Below are positions 42,217-53,800 of a stretch of 64,000 nt of DNA, in pieces (position 1 is the stretch's first letter; every line of letters starts with the position of its first letter). The notes below the pieces were generated by a model, which saw only the letters and a program-made list of their open reading frames with translations, did not search any database and had not been told where the DNA came from. The position numbers and the translations under genes were made by a program. Origin of the DNA: Hymenopellis radicata (Eukaryota; Basidiomycota; Agaricomycetes; Agaricales; Physalacriaceae); the NCBI GenBank assembly GCA_015501595.1, contig JADNRX010000126.1:62001-126000 (forward strand). The letters are read 5' to 3'.

Positions 42217-45200
42217 AGTGTCCCGGATGATGGACGTCTCGTTGAACGGCGGCAAGTGTTTCATTTTGGGTCCCAAACCATCTAGTGTTAAATTTCCTTT
42301 TTAGAGTGTCTTCCTACCCAATTGATGTTCAATGCTGATACCTAGACGACCGCTTAGGCATATCATGTTGTCGATACGGCGACGACATCGTTGACGCGAC
42401 GACTGGACACGATTCCGCCCTCGGGAGGACGGGATATCGTTTGGGCACGTCGGGATGGCATCGTGCTGTAATTGTTCGACGACTCATGAGCTGATATGCA
42501 TAAGAGTGCGTCTACAAGACCTTGAAGCTATGGCTACTCCCGTTCTCATTCGGTGGGTTCATGTTGTCTCACCAATTTAGCATCATGTTGACTTTGGTTT
42601 TGAAGACAATCTCTGGGCTTTGCTTGCGCGAGCATGGTCTATACAGACCTCGTTTTATGCTGACTACGGTCCTACTCTGCCCTTCCCGCCGCCGCGGGGC
42701 CTATTATGTCCTCATCGGGTTGGGGCGCGATGAGCGTCGGCGCGGCGGGAAGACAACGTGCGGGGTCTCTATCGACTCTGTTATCTGAGGGTCTATATGC
42801 CATACATGTACCCTACAAAGTATGGGCCGCTTCAGCGCCCTCCTGCGTTCACGGTATGTATTTCAAAATTTATCAGCACTTTTCTACACTAACAGATTCC
42901 TTACTAGACTCGATGATCTCAAGCTTTGGCGGGCATCAAGACCGAAGGCCTCCTGGTTTTTTCTTTCAGGTACTACAATCTCTGTCGCAATATATGCTCG
43001 CCCGCTTCGCCCAACGTCACTCCGATGCGAAATATGTCGTGATGTCGGGGTTCGACTGCGACTTCGAAGGCTCCCCGATGTCTCGCAGGATATCATCCTA
43101 GAGGTGTCTTCTATGAGCTGAAGGCCGTCTTGCTGGTGTTCTGTTTCTTGTCCGGTGAGATTAATAATTTGGTCGCGGTCCATTTCTGCTTGAACTAAAA
43201 TATTTCTGTTAGACGACACCCATTTCACACTGCAACGTACGAGGAGTCCAGGTGATGCTCTAGAATAGTTCTTATGCCGTCCTCCTGCTCCTGGAGGTAA
43301 CGGCGGGCCTACCGGACGTTGTCTGGATTTCGGAGTGCCAACGAGTTCGGGATGACGATCATGGTGACGACTGCTTCGACCCTTGAATGTACTGAAGGAC
43401 TTGACCACTGAGGATGTTCTCTACGAGACGTAGTCCTTGTCGCACCGCCGTGTGGTACCTGGTGAGATTTCTAATTTGGATAATGTCTGCTTGGACTTAC
43501 CCCGAACTTTGGACAGTCACGTACGTGCACATCCGCAAACGAGGAGTTGACAAGACATTCGCGAACGACCGTTATGCCGTCGTTATGGTCCTAGGAGTAA
43601 CAACGGGCCCGCTACACGTCGTCTGAATGCCGGAGTGACGGTTGGTAGTATGCAGGGATTATGATCTGACTGTGGAACTGCGAAGGGTAGCACCGACCTC
43701 GTCGTAGAGGTATTGGCATTATCTTTGTGGATGGGGGTAAGCAAGTCGTTTCTCTTTCAAACCAAAGTATAACTCACCGGATCTGATAGGACCTCGTTCC
43801 TGCATACAGACATGTTCGCTGATTCTTGGACTTGAGGAAGAAGGGAGTTGCGAGCTAGCGGCAACCGCCGCTGCTCCCTTCTGATCGTACCCTTGTTGTA
43901 GTAAATATCGTTATGCATTGTACTGTAGTGAGATATCGTAGGTACTTGTATGTAAGTCTCGGTCGGTTCCAATAAACTTGTTTGGTGAGTCCTAGTCATT
44001 CGTCGCTTTAACCGTTCTGCACTGACGTGTCAAGCTTAGATCTAGTTCACGCCTGATTCAAAGACTCGGTTCTTCGAATGTCAACTCCGACAATGGTTTC
44101 GAGAACTGTCTGTCTCCGGGAACACTTGCTCTAGGTACGTGCTTACCCCTTGTCTTCAAGTATTCGTGATATTCATGATATTGGCATAGACGTGACGGGG
44201 CCTTGGGTCTTCGACATTGGTCTACACCGACCTTCGACTCTCTTGGAACAACAACAACGAAGACTCTCATGGATGTTTCGACCATCGCAACGAGGACCGA
44301 CTTCAAGCTCTCGGGTATGTGTTACTTCAACCATCCGTGTCACTGATGATGCTGCTGCAGACATGACAGTACCAACACTCTTCGACATGAGCACTGCATG
44401 AGCCGTGACCTGCTCCGTTACCACCACCTCCTCTTTATCTTGGATGTCTTGTTTGTACCTCCAAGTTCTCGATCCTGTTCCCGTTCTGGTCTTGTGAGTG
44501 TTCGTATTCGCCGCCATTGGACCACTTGTCGCCTGGTTGGACGACTTTCTGCTCTAGTCGTCCTCTGTGCTTTTGGTATGTCGAACTCTTACCTATGATT
44601 CATCGACTAACACTTTGACAGACATACTGGTACCTCAACCGTTTCAATTTGGGAGGCAAGCCAGAGCTCCTTCCGACACACGTCGACGCCTTCAACCGAC
44701 TGGTATGTTCGTCTCCAATTTCTATTTGAATCATGCCATTCCTCGCTGATGGCAGCCTCAGGGCGGGGTTTAAGGACGAGTCGGTAACTCACTCTGCGTG
44801 ATGCTCCCGGTCATTGTGTCGCGAGGCCACCAGAAGGGAGCAGCGGCCTGCGCCGCTGGCTCGCATTGCTCGCGACTCCCTCCTGGTGTGCAGTCCTCAC
44901 ACGCGAATCGGATAAGCTCGAAAGGTAGGTTTCGACCGTGGTTCAATGTCGGATTTGACTGACTCGTTATGTCTAGTGTCTGTTCAACCGGGCTGCTCAC
45001 GCTTCTGAAGGGAGTGCTTGCTTGATCTTCGCCGCACGGTCCGCGTCTCATTTGGTAGGTGGGTGTCAATCAATTGTTTCTAGTTCGTCGACTAACACTT
45101 GAACAGATCCACGAAGAGTCGACCACCATTCTCATTTCGAGTCGCGGCTTCAAATGCGCCTTGACTGCATTTAACTTCGCATGTACGTTCCTCTGTTGTT

Positions 45201-45870
45201 TGCGGTGTTACTTATTCACCGCTTCTCAGAGTTGTTGCATCAAGACGCGACTTGGGATTTCGCTCGTTGTAATGCTGAAAGTCTTCTTCTCGCGAGGAAC
45301 GATGAGTCGGGTTCCCGGATTTCTCAAGAGGTAAGCTTCAAACCATTTCGAGTTCTGACTTGGCTGACTTGTTATGTTAAGGGTCTTTTGACCTGAACTG
45401 GTCGAGTCGACTCGCGACTGTTTTACTCCCTCAGCACGCTTCATCACACACCGTACTGGCATTATCGAGTTTAGTCAAGTTGTACTAGCAGCGTAGATTA
45501 ACCACTAACGAAATCTTTACAGTCGTGAGACTTCAAGGTTTCAAAGTTGACACGGACGTCTTCCGCACCTCCCCAGCGAATACGCCCCAGTCGGATTTAG
45601 GTATATACGGGGTGAGAGGACGTCGAAGAAGGGGCGGGACATGTCCCGGTCATGCAGCGGATGTGCCGAGGGCAGTCAGAGTGGAGCAAACATTCGCACC
45701 GCACGAAAACTCTCGAAACAACAGTCACAGGTATCAGAAGCGTCCTCCTCATAATTTATAGAGTTAGAACGATGTAAGTAAGTAAGTGTATAATAAGCCC
45801 CCTTCCGTTGTATGTAGCATTCGTATACGCTACGGCTCCTGGTGAATCCTCGACAGTGACGGGCCCAAAC
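42217..45870. other. Candidate multi-exon relic downstream of the promoter (unit A)
   Basis: Several strong plus-strand introns can be drawn, for example GTATGT...CGACTAACACTTTGACAG at about 44579-44622 and GTAGGT...CGACTAACACTTGAACAG at about 45054-45106. An open exon pair around 45106 reads SASHL joined to IHEESTTILISSRGF. A coherent full-length frame could not be built, and one base deleted in unit B near 57130 breaks the downstream exon. It is possibly a decayed gene or a spliced non-coding RNA. Confidence 0.35.
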
Positions 45871-45877
45871 TGACCAC

Positions 45878-46161
45878 CTCCAGCACGCGATACATGTACC
45901 CGACGCTCTCGGGGGGGCGAGCGGTCGCGGATGGGGAAGCGGTGGTACTCGACCGCGGCGGGGTCGATGCCCGTGCAGCTCCGCGCGCGCGAAGAGGATG
46001 GGCGTGTATGACTTGAGCTCGGCGGACTCGGTGCGGTCGATGAAAGTGGGCACGCCCGCGGCGGGGAGGGCGTCGAGCTTGCATGGCGCGGCGGGTGTCC
46101 ATGGGAACTCGCAAGGCAGGAAGAGAGGCGTCGCGCAGAGAAAAGTGAGAAGCCGACGCTT
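45878..46161 (-). pseudogene. Dual-specificity-phosphatase-like fragment, unit A/B junction (frameshifted)
   Basis: The translated pieces match the better-preserved copy at 58356-58637: LDALPAAGVPTFIDRTESAELKSYTPILFARAE in one frame and IDPAAVEYHRFPIRDRSPP in another. Extra bases at the GAGCTGCACGGG site and in a run of seven G break the frame. The catalytic HC-x5-R loop is absent. The fragment overlaps the last bases of the neighbouring 174-residue gene. Confidence 0.45.
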
Positions 46162-46191
46162 TCACAGGCAGTGATGTCCAGGCCAAGCGCG

Positions 46192-46768
46192 CTAGTCCTT
46201 CTTCTTCCAATATGACACTTGGTATTCGACCACCACTCCAGCGTCAGCAACCAGCCCAATTTTCTGTCGTTCCATATCCTTCATCTCGACCTCCGTGGGA
46301 GGGCAGTCCTTGGCGGAAAGGAGCATGGTGCCTATACAACAATCAGTTCAAGACCCATCGATTGCAAACGAATCAACCCTTACATGGAGTCTTCGTACCA
46401 TCAGGATCCAACCCCATTATCTGCTTCGCCGCGAGAACGACGAGGCCCGCCTTCCCATTCCCGGACGTGCGCGCGATCTGAGTGATCATCAACATGCACA
46501 CAGCGGACCAGGAATACATGTCTGTCGACGCTTGCGCGGCGGCGATGGCCGCGGGGGTGGAGAATATGGCTTGCGCCTCTTCCCAAGTCACAGGGGAGTA
46601 TTTCGCATCAGGGAGGTTTTCCTTTAGCTGTCCAAGCGCGAATAGACTGTTGCGGATGTCCTCATTGGTGTCCATGGATCGGGAGGGCACCGAGCTGGAC
46701 TGCTTGTACCATGGGATGGGGTCATTCATGATTGCGGCGACCATGCGTCGGGCTTCTTCTCTCGACAT
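46192..46768 (-). CDS. Conserved 174-residue protein of unknown function, copy B
   Basis: Two exons (46768-46384 and 46331-46192) have the same lengths and phase as copy A and the same start MSREEARRM. The predicted protein differs from copies A and C at very few positions. It lies 220 bp downstream of the WG/GW gene copy B on the same strand. No domain is recognised; expression and function are unknown. Confidence 0.65.
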
Positions 46769-46988
46769 TGCGTTGATTGACAGAAAGACGCGGAAAGGAA
46801 GACGCGACTTTACCCTCCTGCTCGATGAGGCAATTCACTATCCCACGCACAGACCATCGCGTTCACAAGACAGTCACTTTGCAGTCACTGAAGAAATGGC
46901 GTTGTACAATCAAGAATTATTAGACATGGAGATGATAGCAATATACTACAACTATGTTGTACAAACAAAACTGAAGCTTAAAACCCCC

Positions 46989-48842
46989 TCAGGCCATGAC
47001 ATGATAACTCGTCAACGTCAGAGTCAGTCCTGCCAGATACCAAAACCTCAACTCGCCTCGCTTGCTCTTCTTCTTCGGCTTCTTCTCATCCACAACCTCG
47101 AAATCGTCCTGCCGCGCTATCTGCACAAACCACCCTCCAATACCCATACCAAGGCTCAAGACTTTCGCGGTATCATGCTCGACCAAAACGGTAATATCAT
47201 CCTTCCATGGATTGTGCGGCTTGAGATTGCCCGCAGACGACACCGGGCCACCCTCTCCTTCTGGTAAGACAGCGCCCTTCGACAACCTATGGATGGTGGG
47301 AGTATCGCCGTCCCAAGGACTGAACACGACGCGCGTAAACTTCTGTTCGAGCTCTGCCTCAATAGCATCGGGGCTCGGTTTACTCGACACAGCGGACTTT
47401 GGAAGCGTGGTCGGCGGAGGAATTATTTTGGTGATGCGACGCGTGGAATGTTCGACGATGCCCGTCGTGTGTGTGAATGGCAGCGCGGTGGCCCCAAGGA
47501 AGGTCATCAGGCACTTTGGCACAGGCATCGCCCATTCCGCTGGGGTTTCGTCTTCGACGGGGGCAGCCCATCCAATATCCTTAGACGTGTCCCAACCGTT
47601 TCCTGAAGCGCCCCATCCATCCCCGGCAGACGTGTCCCAACCAGTGCCTTCAGTAGAACCCCAGGCAGACGTCGCTTTCATCTCGACGTCCTCCTCCACC
47701 TTGTCCTCTTGCTTGATTTCCTCGGGTAACGGCGCGGGCGCAGGCGGCTGAGACGTCGCGAACTCGTCTCCCTCGGGGAAGAACACATCAGGTCTAATCT
47801 CGAAGCAATTCAAAAAAGCGGAATTCAACGCATCGGGGAAAACTTTTGCAATTTTGGAAATCAGAGGGAGCTCTTCGACAGCAATCTCCGCAATTTTGAG
47901 TGCGCGCTTTACTTTCGCCTCGCTCTCTAGGACCTTGTTCTTAAGGAGGAAGATGAGGAAGAAGCGGACTAGACGAGGAATGCTGAACAAGAAGCGATCG
48001 GAGCTGTCGAATTATGAATGAAACAAATCTAAACAGATGATGAGGGAACCTACTAGATCCAGCCTTTGGTAAACATCATTTGAGATAGAAAAACCGTAAC
48101 CCTTTCTTCCGGGTCGTCACAAAACGCCCATAACTTGTCAGCCATGGGGTCCGGCGAATGGGGAGGGCGACTATTCTCTTGTTCGTTTACGGGGGCACCC
48201 TCAATGCCTTCGTCAGAGTACTCGTCCTCCTCATCAAGTTCGTCCATGTCTTCGGTCGTGTCAACCTTCTTTTTCTGATTCTGGTCCTGCTGACTCGCGA
48301 TGAGACCGATAAAGATTCGCAGCTAGGTGAAGAATGAGTATCAGTCCACAGTACAAAACCACAAGCATGCCTGATCATATTGATTTCGAATAGATAATGG
48401 CGAGTTTGCTTCGTGTTCCTTGGGCCAATTTCGGCAACGCACAAAGTCTTCCGATGCCGCATGGAGACGTTCAGTCACCAACATACTACAACCTAGTTAG
48501 TGTTACATCGAAATAACACGACTGCACGTACGGGGCGTAACCGCCAGGTTGAAGATAGTTTTCCTGACCTACCCACTCTTCGTGCCATTCCTTACCGAGT
48601 GCGGCGGCAGCAGCTTTCTTGCCTTTACGCGATTTAGGCATAGCACCGTACTGGCGCGCGTTGGTCTTTGGTACGTCCGTGGCGTGGGCGGATGGCATAG
48701 GAACAGTGGGGATGCCAAGCGAGTCGCGTTCGATTTCGTCAGATGTTTCTCTCAAGATTCCTATCTCATGCCATTCGGTAAACGGAATGATAGTGACACC
48801 TGGCGGGAATCGCACTTTAGTGGTAGACTGGGCCATGGCCAT
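46989..48842 (-). CDS. WG/GW-motif protein of unknown function, copy B
   Basis: Four exons: 48842-48532, 48485-48371, 48322-48054 and 48003-46989. They encode 569 residues. I recall related Agaricomycete proteins of unknown function with the same layout: a P-x-x-GVTIIPFTEWHEIGI start, ERDSL-GIPTV, an EEWVGQENYLQPGGYAP segment, NQYDQLRIFIGL, and a C-terminal RFWYLAGL. Compared with copy C it has a 21-bp in-frame deletion near the N-terminus (seven residues lost) and ends HVMA instead of HVMKA. A Trp-rich stretch with AWG, GWD, GWG, GWD and GWA follows an acidic region. Intron 2 (48323-48370) is 8 bases shorter than in A and C and lacks any GT donor, so the GC donor must be used. Confidence 0.75.
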
Positions 48843-49390
48843 GATGGTACAACCCGCGCTCTCCTCTCTATCTCTCGCATCTCACGCTTCTCCACGGCTG
48901 CGCTCTCCTCTCTTCTCCGGCTATCCTGTCCATTTCTACGGCGAGTGTGGCTACGCTGGAGGTAGTCGTGTCCATCGTCTGTCTGGAAGGCGTCTCCCGG
49001 GTGCGGTGGTGCTGTCTGTTCGTCGTGTTGAGAGGGTGGGGGCACCTCTGAGTCGGGCTGGTCGTGTCCTCTTCGTGGTCGCCTCTTCTAGGGTGTCGGG
49101 GACCTCTTCCTGGGTGTCGGGGATGTTCCGGGGTGGAGACGGCGTCCTCTTGGGAGACTGTTGTTGAGAGCGCGTTGATGCAGGGTTCGTGGGAGTGGAC
49201 TCGAGTACCGCTTCCCCGCATTAGGCAGGTCCTCTTCGATCACTTCGCGCTTTCCTCAAATCGCCTCTATTTCGCTTTCTACGTTATTCTACGCGTTCTA
49301 ACCTAGCTTACTAAGCTGCCCGCGCTCTGTAGACCCTCCCCCTCTCGACTGAGAAAAACGCGAGCAAAATTGTCAATAATTTCCCCTGCC
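48843..49390. other. Upstream region of WG/GW gene copy B
   Basis: This is the counterpart of 36866-37400. It has Arg/Pro-rich readable frames only; no gene is recognised. Confidence 0.4.
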
Positions 49391-51935
49391 AACCCGGCAC
49401 GTACTTGGTTTAAAAAAAATACAGAGCCCCACCCTCGAAAGAGTGAGGCAAAGTATAGGATTTGCTAGAAATGTAAGTGGTCCAAGTCAGGATTCAAGAC
49501 TTACCATACGGTAAGATTCTTGTCCTCCGCCGGAATTGAACTCGCGACTCTTCGAATCTGTAGCAAAAGCGCAATCACCTTGCTCGCGGGAGGATCCTAG
49601 CATTCTGACGTTCGACGTGATCACCAGAGAGTGATCCACGGACTCGCGACTCCTTGGATCTGGAGGTAACGAAAATCAGAATCACAACCCGCACATCCTA
49701 CGGCCTCGCCAGCCAGGCATCGATTCCGCTGAAATGTATGGTCAGAAAGTAAATCGGAACTCAGAGAATACTGGAAACTCACTAATTGCTCGGGGGCGGT
49801 TAATTCGTCGTCTCTCGAATAGTCCCGAACAAGACGTGAAGTACAGATAAGCGACAGGTGATAGCCAAATCGAAGCAATGCGAAGGCTTCCGACTGGTAG
49901 AGATTCGACGACAAAGAGAGTAAGAAACCTGACCGAAGATCGGTGAGAATCTGTAGATTAGGGTTAGACAGTCACTGAAAACTAGAGAAGAACACGAGAC
50001 GTACTGAAGCAGGTTCGATTCGGCGGCGCGACACACTTCTCACATTTCTCGGGCCGAACAACGCAGACGGCCGTCCGCGCGTAGAGGAATGCAGAATGTT
50101 CGGAGCCGCGAAGGAGAGCAGCAATTGGTGGCCTCGCCGGCCAGGCAAAATTTCCCCAGCGAAACACTTAAATTTTGGTCAGATTTCAAGTCAAAACGGC
50201 GGGTACAACGTGAACGACTTACGACGGCGATGCAACCCGGCGCGGACATCAATAGCATCAACGTGGAAACACTCCTCAGTAGACGCGGCCTGAATGAAAG
50301 CAGCGAGTGTGGCCTCGCCGGCCAGGCAAAATTTTCGGGAAAATTGGCTGAAACTTGGGTCAGAAATCAACTCGGGGAGTTGAACAGAACGAACGACTTA
50401 CCTCCAGTTGTGGAGGAAGACGCGAACGAACATATGGGTGAAGGCGCAATCTTCGCGCGGACATAAACGCGTCATCGATGAAGAAATCCTAAGTAGACGC
50501 GGCCTGGGATGAGAGCAGCGAGTGTGGCCTCGCCGGCCAGGCAAAATTTTCGGGAAAATCGGCTGAAATGAGGGTCAGAGTTCAAGCCAAAACGACGCAC
50601 ACAACCTAAACAACTTACGACGGCAGTTCAACCCGGCGCGGATCATCGTCGAGGCACTCTGGAGCAGACACGGCGTGACTAAAAGTAACCCGTGTGGCCT
50701 CGCCAGCCAGGCTTCGGGTCCTGGAAATTGAACTAAAGATTGGTTAGTTATGGAGTCAAGGATCGAGAAGCGAGGACAACGTACTAGTCAGAACTCAGAA
50801 GTGATGCAGAGTCTCGGCGAGTCGAGACTAACAAGGAGGCAGCAGCACGGGAATACTTGATATTGTTAACGGCGTGATGTGGCCTCGCCGGCCAAGCATC
50901 CGAGGCTGGTAAATGGAACTAGAAATAAGTCAGAAACATGATTGTAGTTCAAGTCTAAAGAAACTCACGCAGGGTTTCAAGCACCATTCGCGGCTTAAGG
51001 CATACACGACAACAGCGGCGATATGACGATGGCGTTGAACGCGAGCAGCGTGGGCGGCCTCGCCGGCCAGGCTTTTGATTCTGAGAAATGCGGTCAGAAA
51101 TGGGGAAGAAATGCATCAGAAATCAAGGACGTACCTTGGTCGAAGAGTGTTCAAGAGACGAGTCGTGTCGTCAGGCAATGACAGCATAGCGAACGAGCTC
51201 CAGCAGCGGCAGCCTCGCCAGCCAGGTTTCTGCATCCAGGAAATGAGACTGAAAGGCGCGTCAGAAATGCTAATCATAGATGAATGAAACGAGTCAAACA
51301 TACCGGTAACACGACGGGAAGTCAGGCAGAGATACGGCGAGGTTGGTGCAGCAAGGCTGCAGACGAGTTGGTGAGGATAACCCTGCTAGAGGTGGCTTCG
51401 CCGGCCGGGCGTCTGGGTCCAAGAATTTGGACTAAAAAAAGCATAAAAAAAGATCCAAGAGTTGAACAGAACAACGCGACGTACCTCGGGATCAGCACTG
51501 CCCGGGTGACGTTGAGGCGTTCTTGAAATGCAAGCGACGGTGTATCGGAAGCCGCGATCCGGGTTCAAGTCCAGCGTAAACGTCGACGCTGGCGCGCTAA
51601 GGGACGTATAAATGACAGCTGAAGGTAAGTTAGAAACTGGTTAAGATGCGGAAGAAACCCACAGACTCACGATGATGCCCTCAAAACGGACATTTGAACA
51701 GCGAGTAGTCGCCTCGCCGGCGCGGCGTAGTCCTCCAGCACATCGAGGCGTCGCTATGACAACCCGACAACGCTAGAACTGCGTGAAAAATTAATCAGTA
51801 AGTGACAATAAGCAGTAAACCAAGTCCAACTCACGTTGAACGCTGACGGTTGAGCTCGGGTTCCAAATCCAGAGCGCGGGTAAGTAGAAGAGCGCTAGAG
51901 AACATCAAATTAGTGAGGAAATCAATGTAAACCAC
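49390..51935. repeat. Near-palindromic GC-motif array, unit B (ten motifs)
   Basis: Motif cores start at 49708, 50136, 50317, 50532, 50702, 50887, 51062, 51217, 51400 and 51716. From 50136 to 51400 the spacing is 155-215 bp. The sequence between motifs is of intron type on the minus strand (GTAAGT or GTACGT donors, then AAATCTGACC... and TTTCAG). Minus-strand LAGEA frames are open to the next donor at 50317, 50702 and 51062 but closed at 50887, 51217 and 51400. Unit A has only six motifs over about 2 kb, so the array has expanded or contracted since duplication. A B-box-like word is at about 49535. Confidence 0.6.
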
Positions 51936-53780
51936 GCAAGACCGACTTACCAGGTCGTGATGGTAGGAGAGAAAGTGTGCTCGGCGTTTGCCGGATGCCG
52001 TTTATGGTCATCACCACCACTCTCAAGAGCACCGCCGACGTGCACCTCGCTGACCGCAACGCGACCACGACATGGGGACGAGCCCTGACTCATACTAGGA
52101 CTTCAGGAGCTCCTTACAACGATACAAGTAAGCTGATAAACATGAGGAGGACATCGAGGACGGGGCTTACAGAGAGAAGGTATGTGGCGAACACTATTCA
52201 GCATGCTGAATGCCTGGTCCTGGCGTGGAGCGTGTCAAGGACAGAGCACAGGTGGGGAGAGGGAAAAGTGGGCAAGAAATATGGGTCACCAATTCTCGAC
52301 ATGGTAATAAGGAAAGAAGGGATACCGTGCAGGGTCCGAGTTTTTCGCCGTGCCAAACACACTGCAAACAAACAGTACCTCCGCGATCTCGGCCGCGTCT
52401 AGCCGCATCAAGTTTCCACAGATCTATTTTTATGGATCTTACCAGAAATGCATTCCAAAGCTACGGCAGTGTTGGGAATCAACAATGCCGTGGCTTTGGA
52501 ATGTACTATGGAGAACTCCAAGTCTTGTTGAAGAATTGTGTGTCAAGTTTCCGATTCAAGTTGAGGTTCATATTATGTGCTTCGCGAAGATTCAGTTGCA
52601 ACTTGCAAGACATCTGGATACACACAGTGACAAGATTCAAGTTCAGACTCAGAGAAGATCTTACGACGAAAGGAAATTGGCATAGTGACGTGATCATGGC
52701 GCGCTCTGCGCCCTGGAAACGTCAAGTGAGACCTGTCACACAGCCGAAGTTCCGCATCAGTAGCCGAAAATGTCTTCGTGGCGCGATTAAGAAAGTGTCA
52801 GAATAGAGAGTCGGCATATTGAACCTTGGAAAAGTCTGTCGAAGAACATTGTCGTAGCTATGTAGTGGTCGTGTCAGGTGTTTTTGCTCCTTTCATCCCC
52901 GTCGCACCTGTTCAAGTCCCCAATGAGAATCCCTTGGTGCATCTTCAGACTGGTTGTACCGCACGTCCATATTCAACATTGGATCATGCCAGATTGTCAG
53001 AAAGTCCGGGCCCAGCCGTGGAACCGCGCCAGAACTGCCTGCTATTCCTCTTCCACTCTCCTGGGCACCCCAAAACATCGCGTGCAGGTTCCTCTCGCTT
53101 CAAACAAGGCCCTGTTCTATTTCGAGAGGCGCCAAGAAGTCGACCAACCGAACTTGTCCACTTTGGGAAATCGATCCCAAGTTCTTTTCCCCGTTTCCTG
53201 TCCTATATCGACCGAATTCATTAATCTCTTTGGCAGACTAAAAGGCACTGAATATACCTCTAAAATCGCGGTAGAAAGTTGAAAGAAATCAGGCCGAAGA
53301 AGTCAAAAGTCAAAGTTGCGACATGGGATTTTCGGACCGAGCTCGGCACGTGCCTATGACGCATACGGGCTTGTTTTCGTACTCTCACCATCTCTCGTGC
53401 TCTCTTCATCGTTGTCCGCGTCCAGCGGGCTCTCTCCACCGCCCATCAATCTCAGTGTGCCTTAATCTTGACGAGTCGACTTGGACCTCTATCCTTACCG
53501 CTGGAATACCGCCCCAATACTGGTGTCTTTCGTGTTCTATACGCGTATACGATCCGACGCACTCTGGAGGCAATCTTCCAGCTCTGAAAAGCGCTGGAAC
53601 TTCAGGAACAGAAGCTCAGGGACCTAGATGGTTACGAATCGCGGCTGGGCGCGGTGTTTCGGGTGCGTTCTTTGGGGCTCGGAAATGTTCTGGATTGTGT
53701 ATTTGGGGATTTCGGGGCCTTGGCGGCTGCATTATGACACGAGAACGATTGGAATGTGTGCGGAGGATCGGATGGTCCGT
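51936..53780. other. Spacer between motif array and promoter (unit B)
   Basis: This is the counterpart of 39421-41270. No gene is called; frames are interrupted differently from unit A. Confidence 0.4.
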
Positions 53781-53792
53781 GCGCGGATGGGT

Positions 53793-53800
53793 GATATAAA
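53793..53800 (+). promoter_or_regulatory. TATA-box candidate (unit B)
   Basis: This is the duplicate of the unit A site, with the same GATATAAA in an identical immediate context and the same pyrimidine-rich downstream sequence. Confidence 0.45.

Larger units (their letters stand above)
33577..46139. repeat. Segmental duplication array 2, unit A
   Basis: This direct repeat is 12,563 bp. It begins at GAAAAGTGAGAAGCC (33577, 46140 and 58616 in units A, B and C). It contains a 174-residue gene, the frameshifted WG/GW gene copy, a palindromic-motif array with six motifs, a TATA promoter, further candidate exons and a phosphatase-like fragment at its right end. The left flank before 33577 is unrelated to the sequence preceding units B and C. 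Confidence 0.9.
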
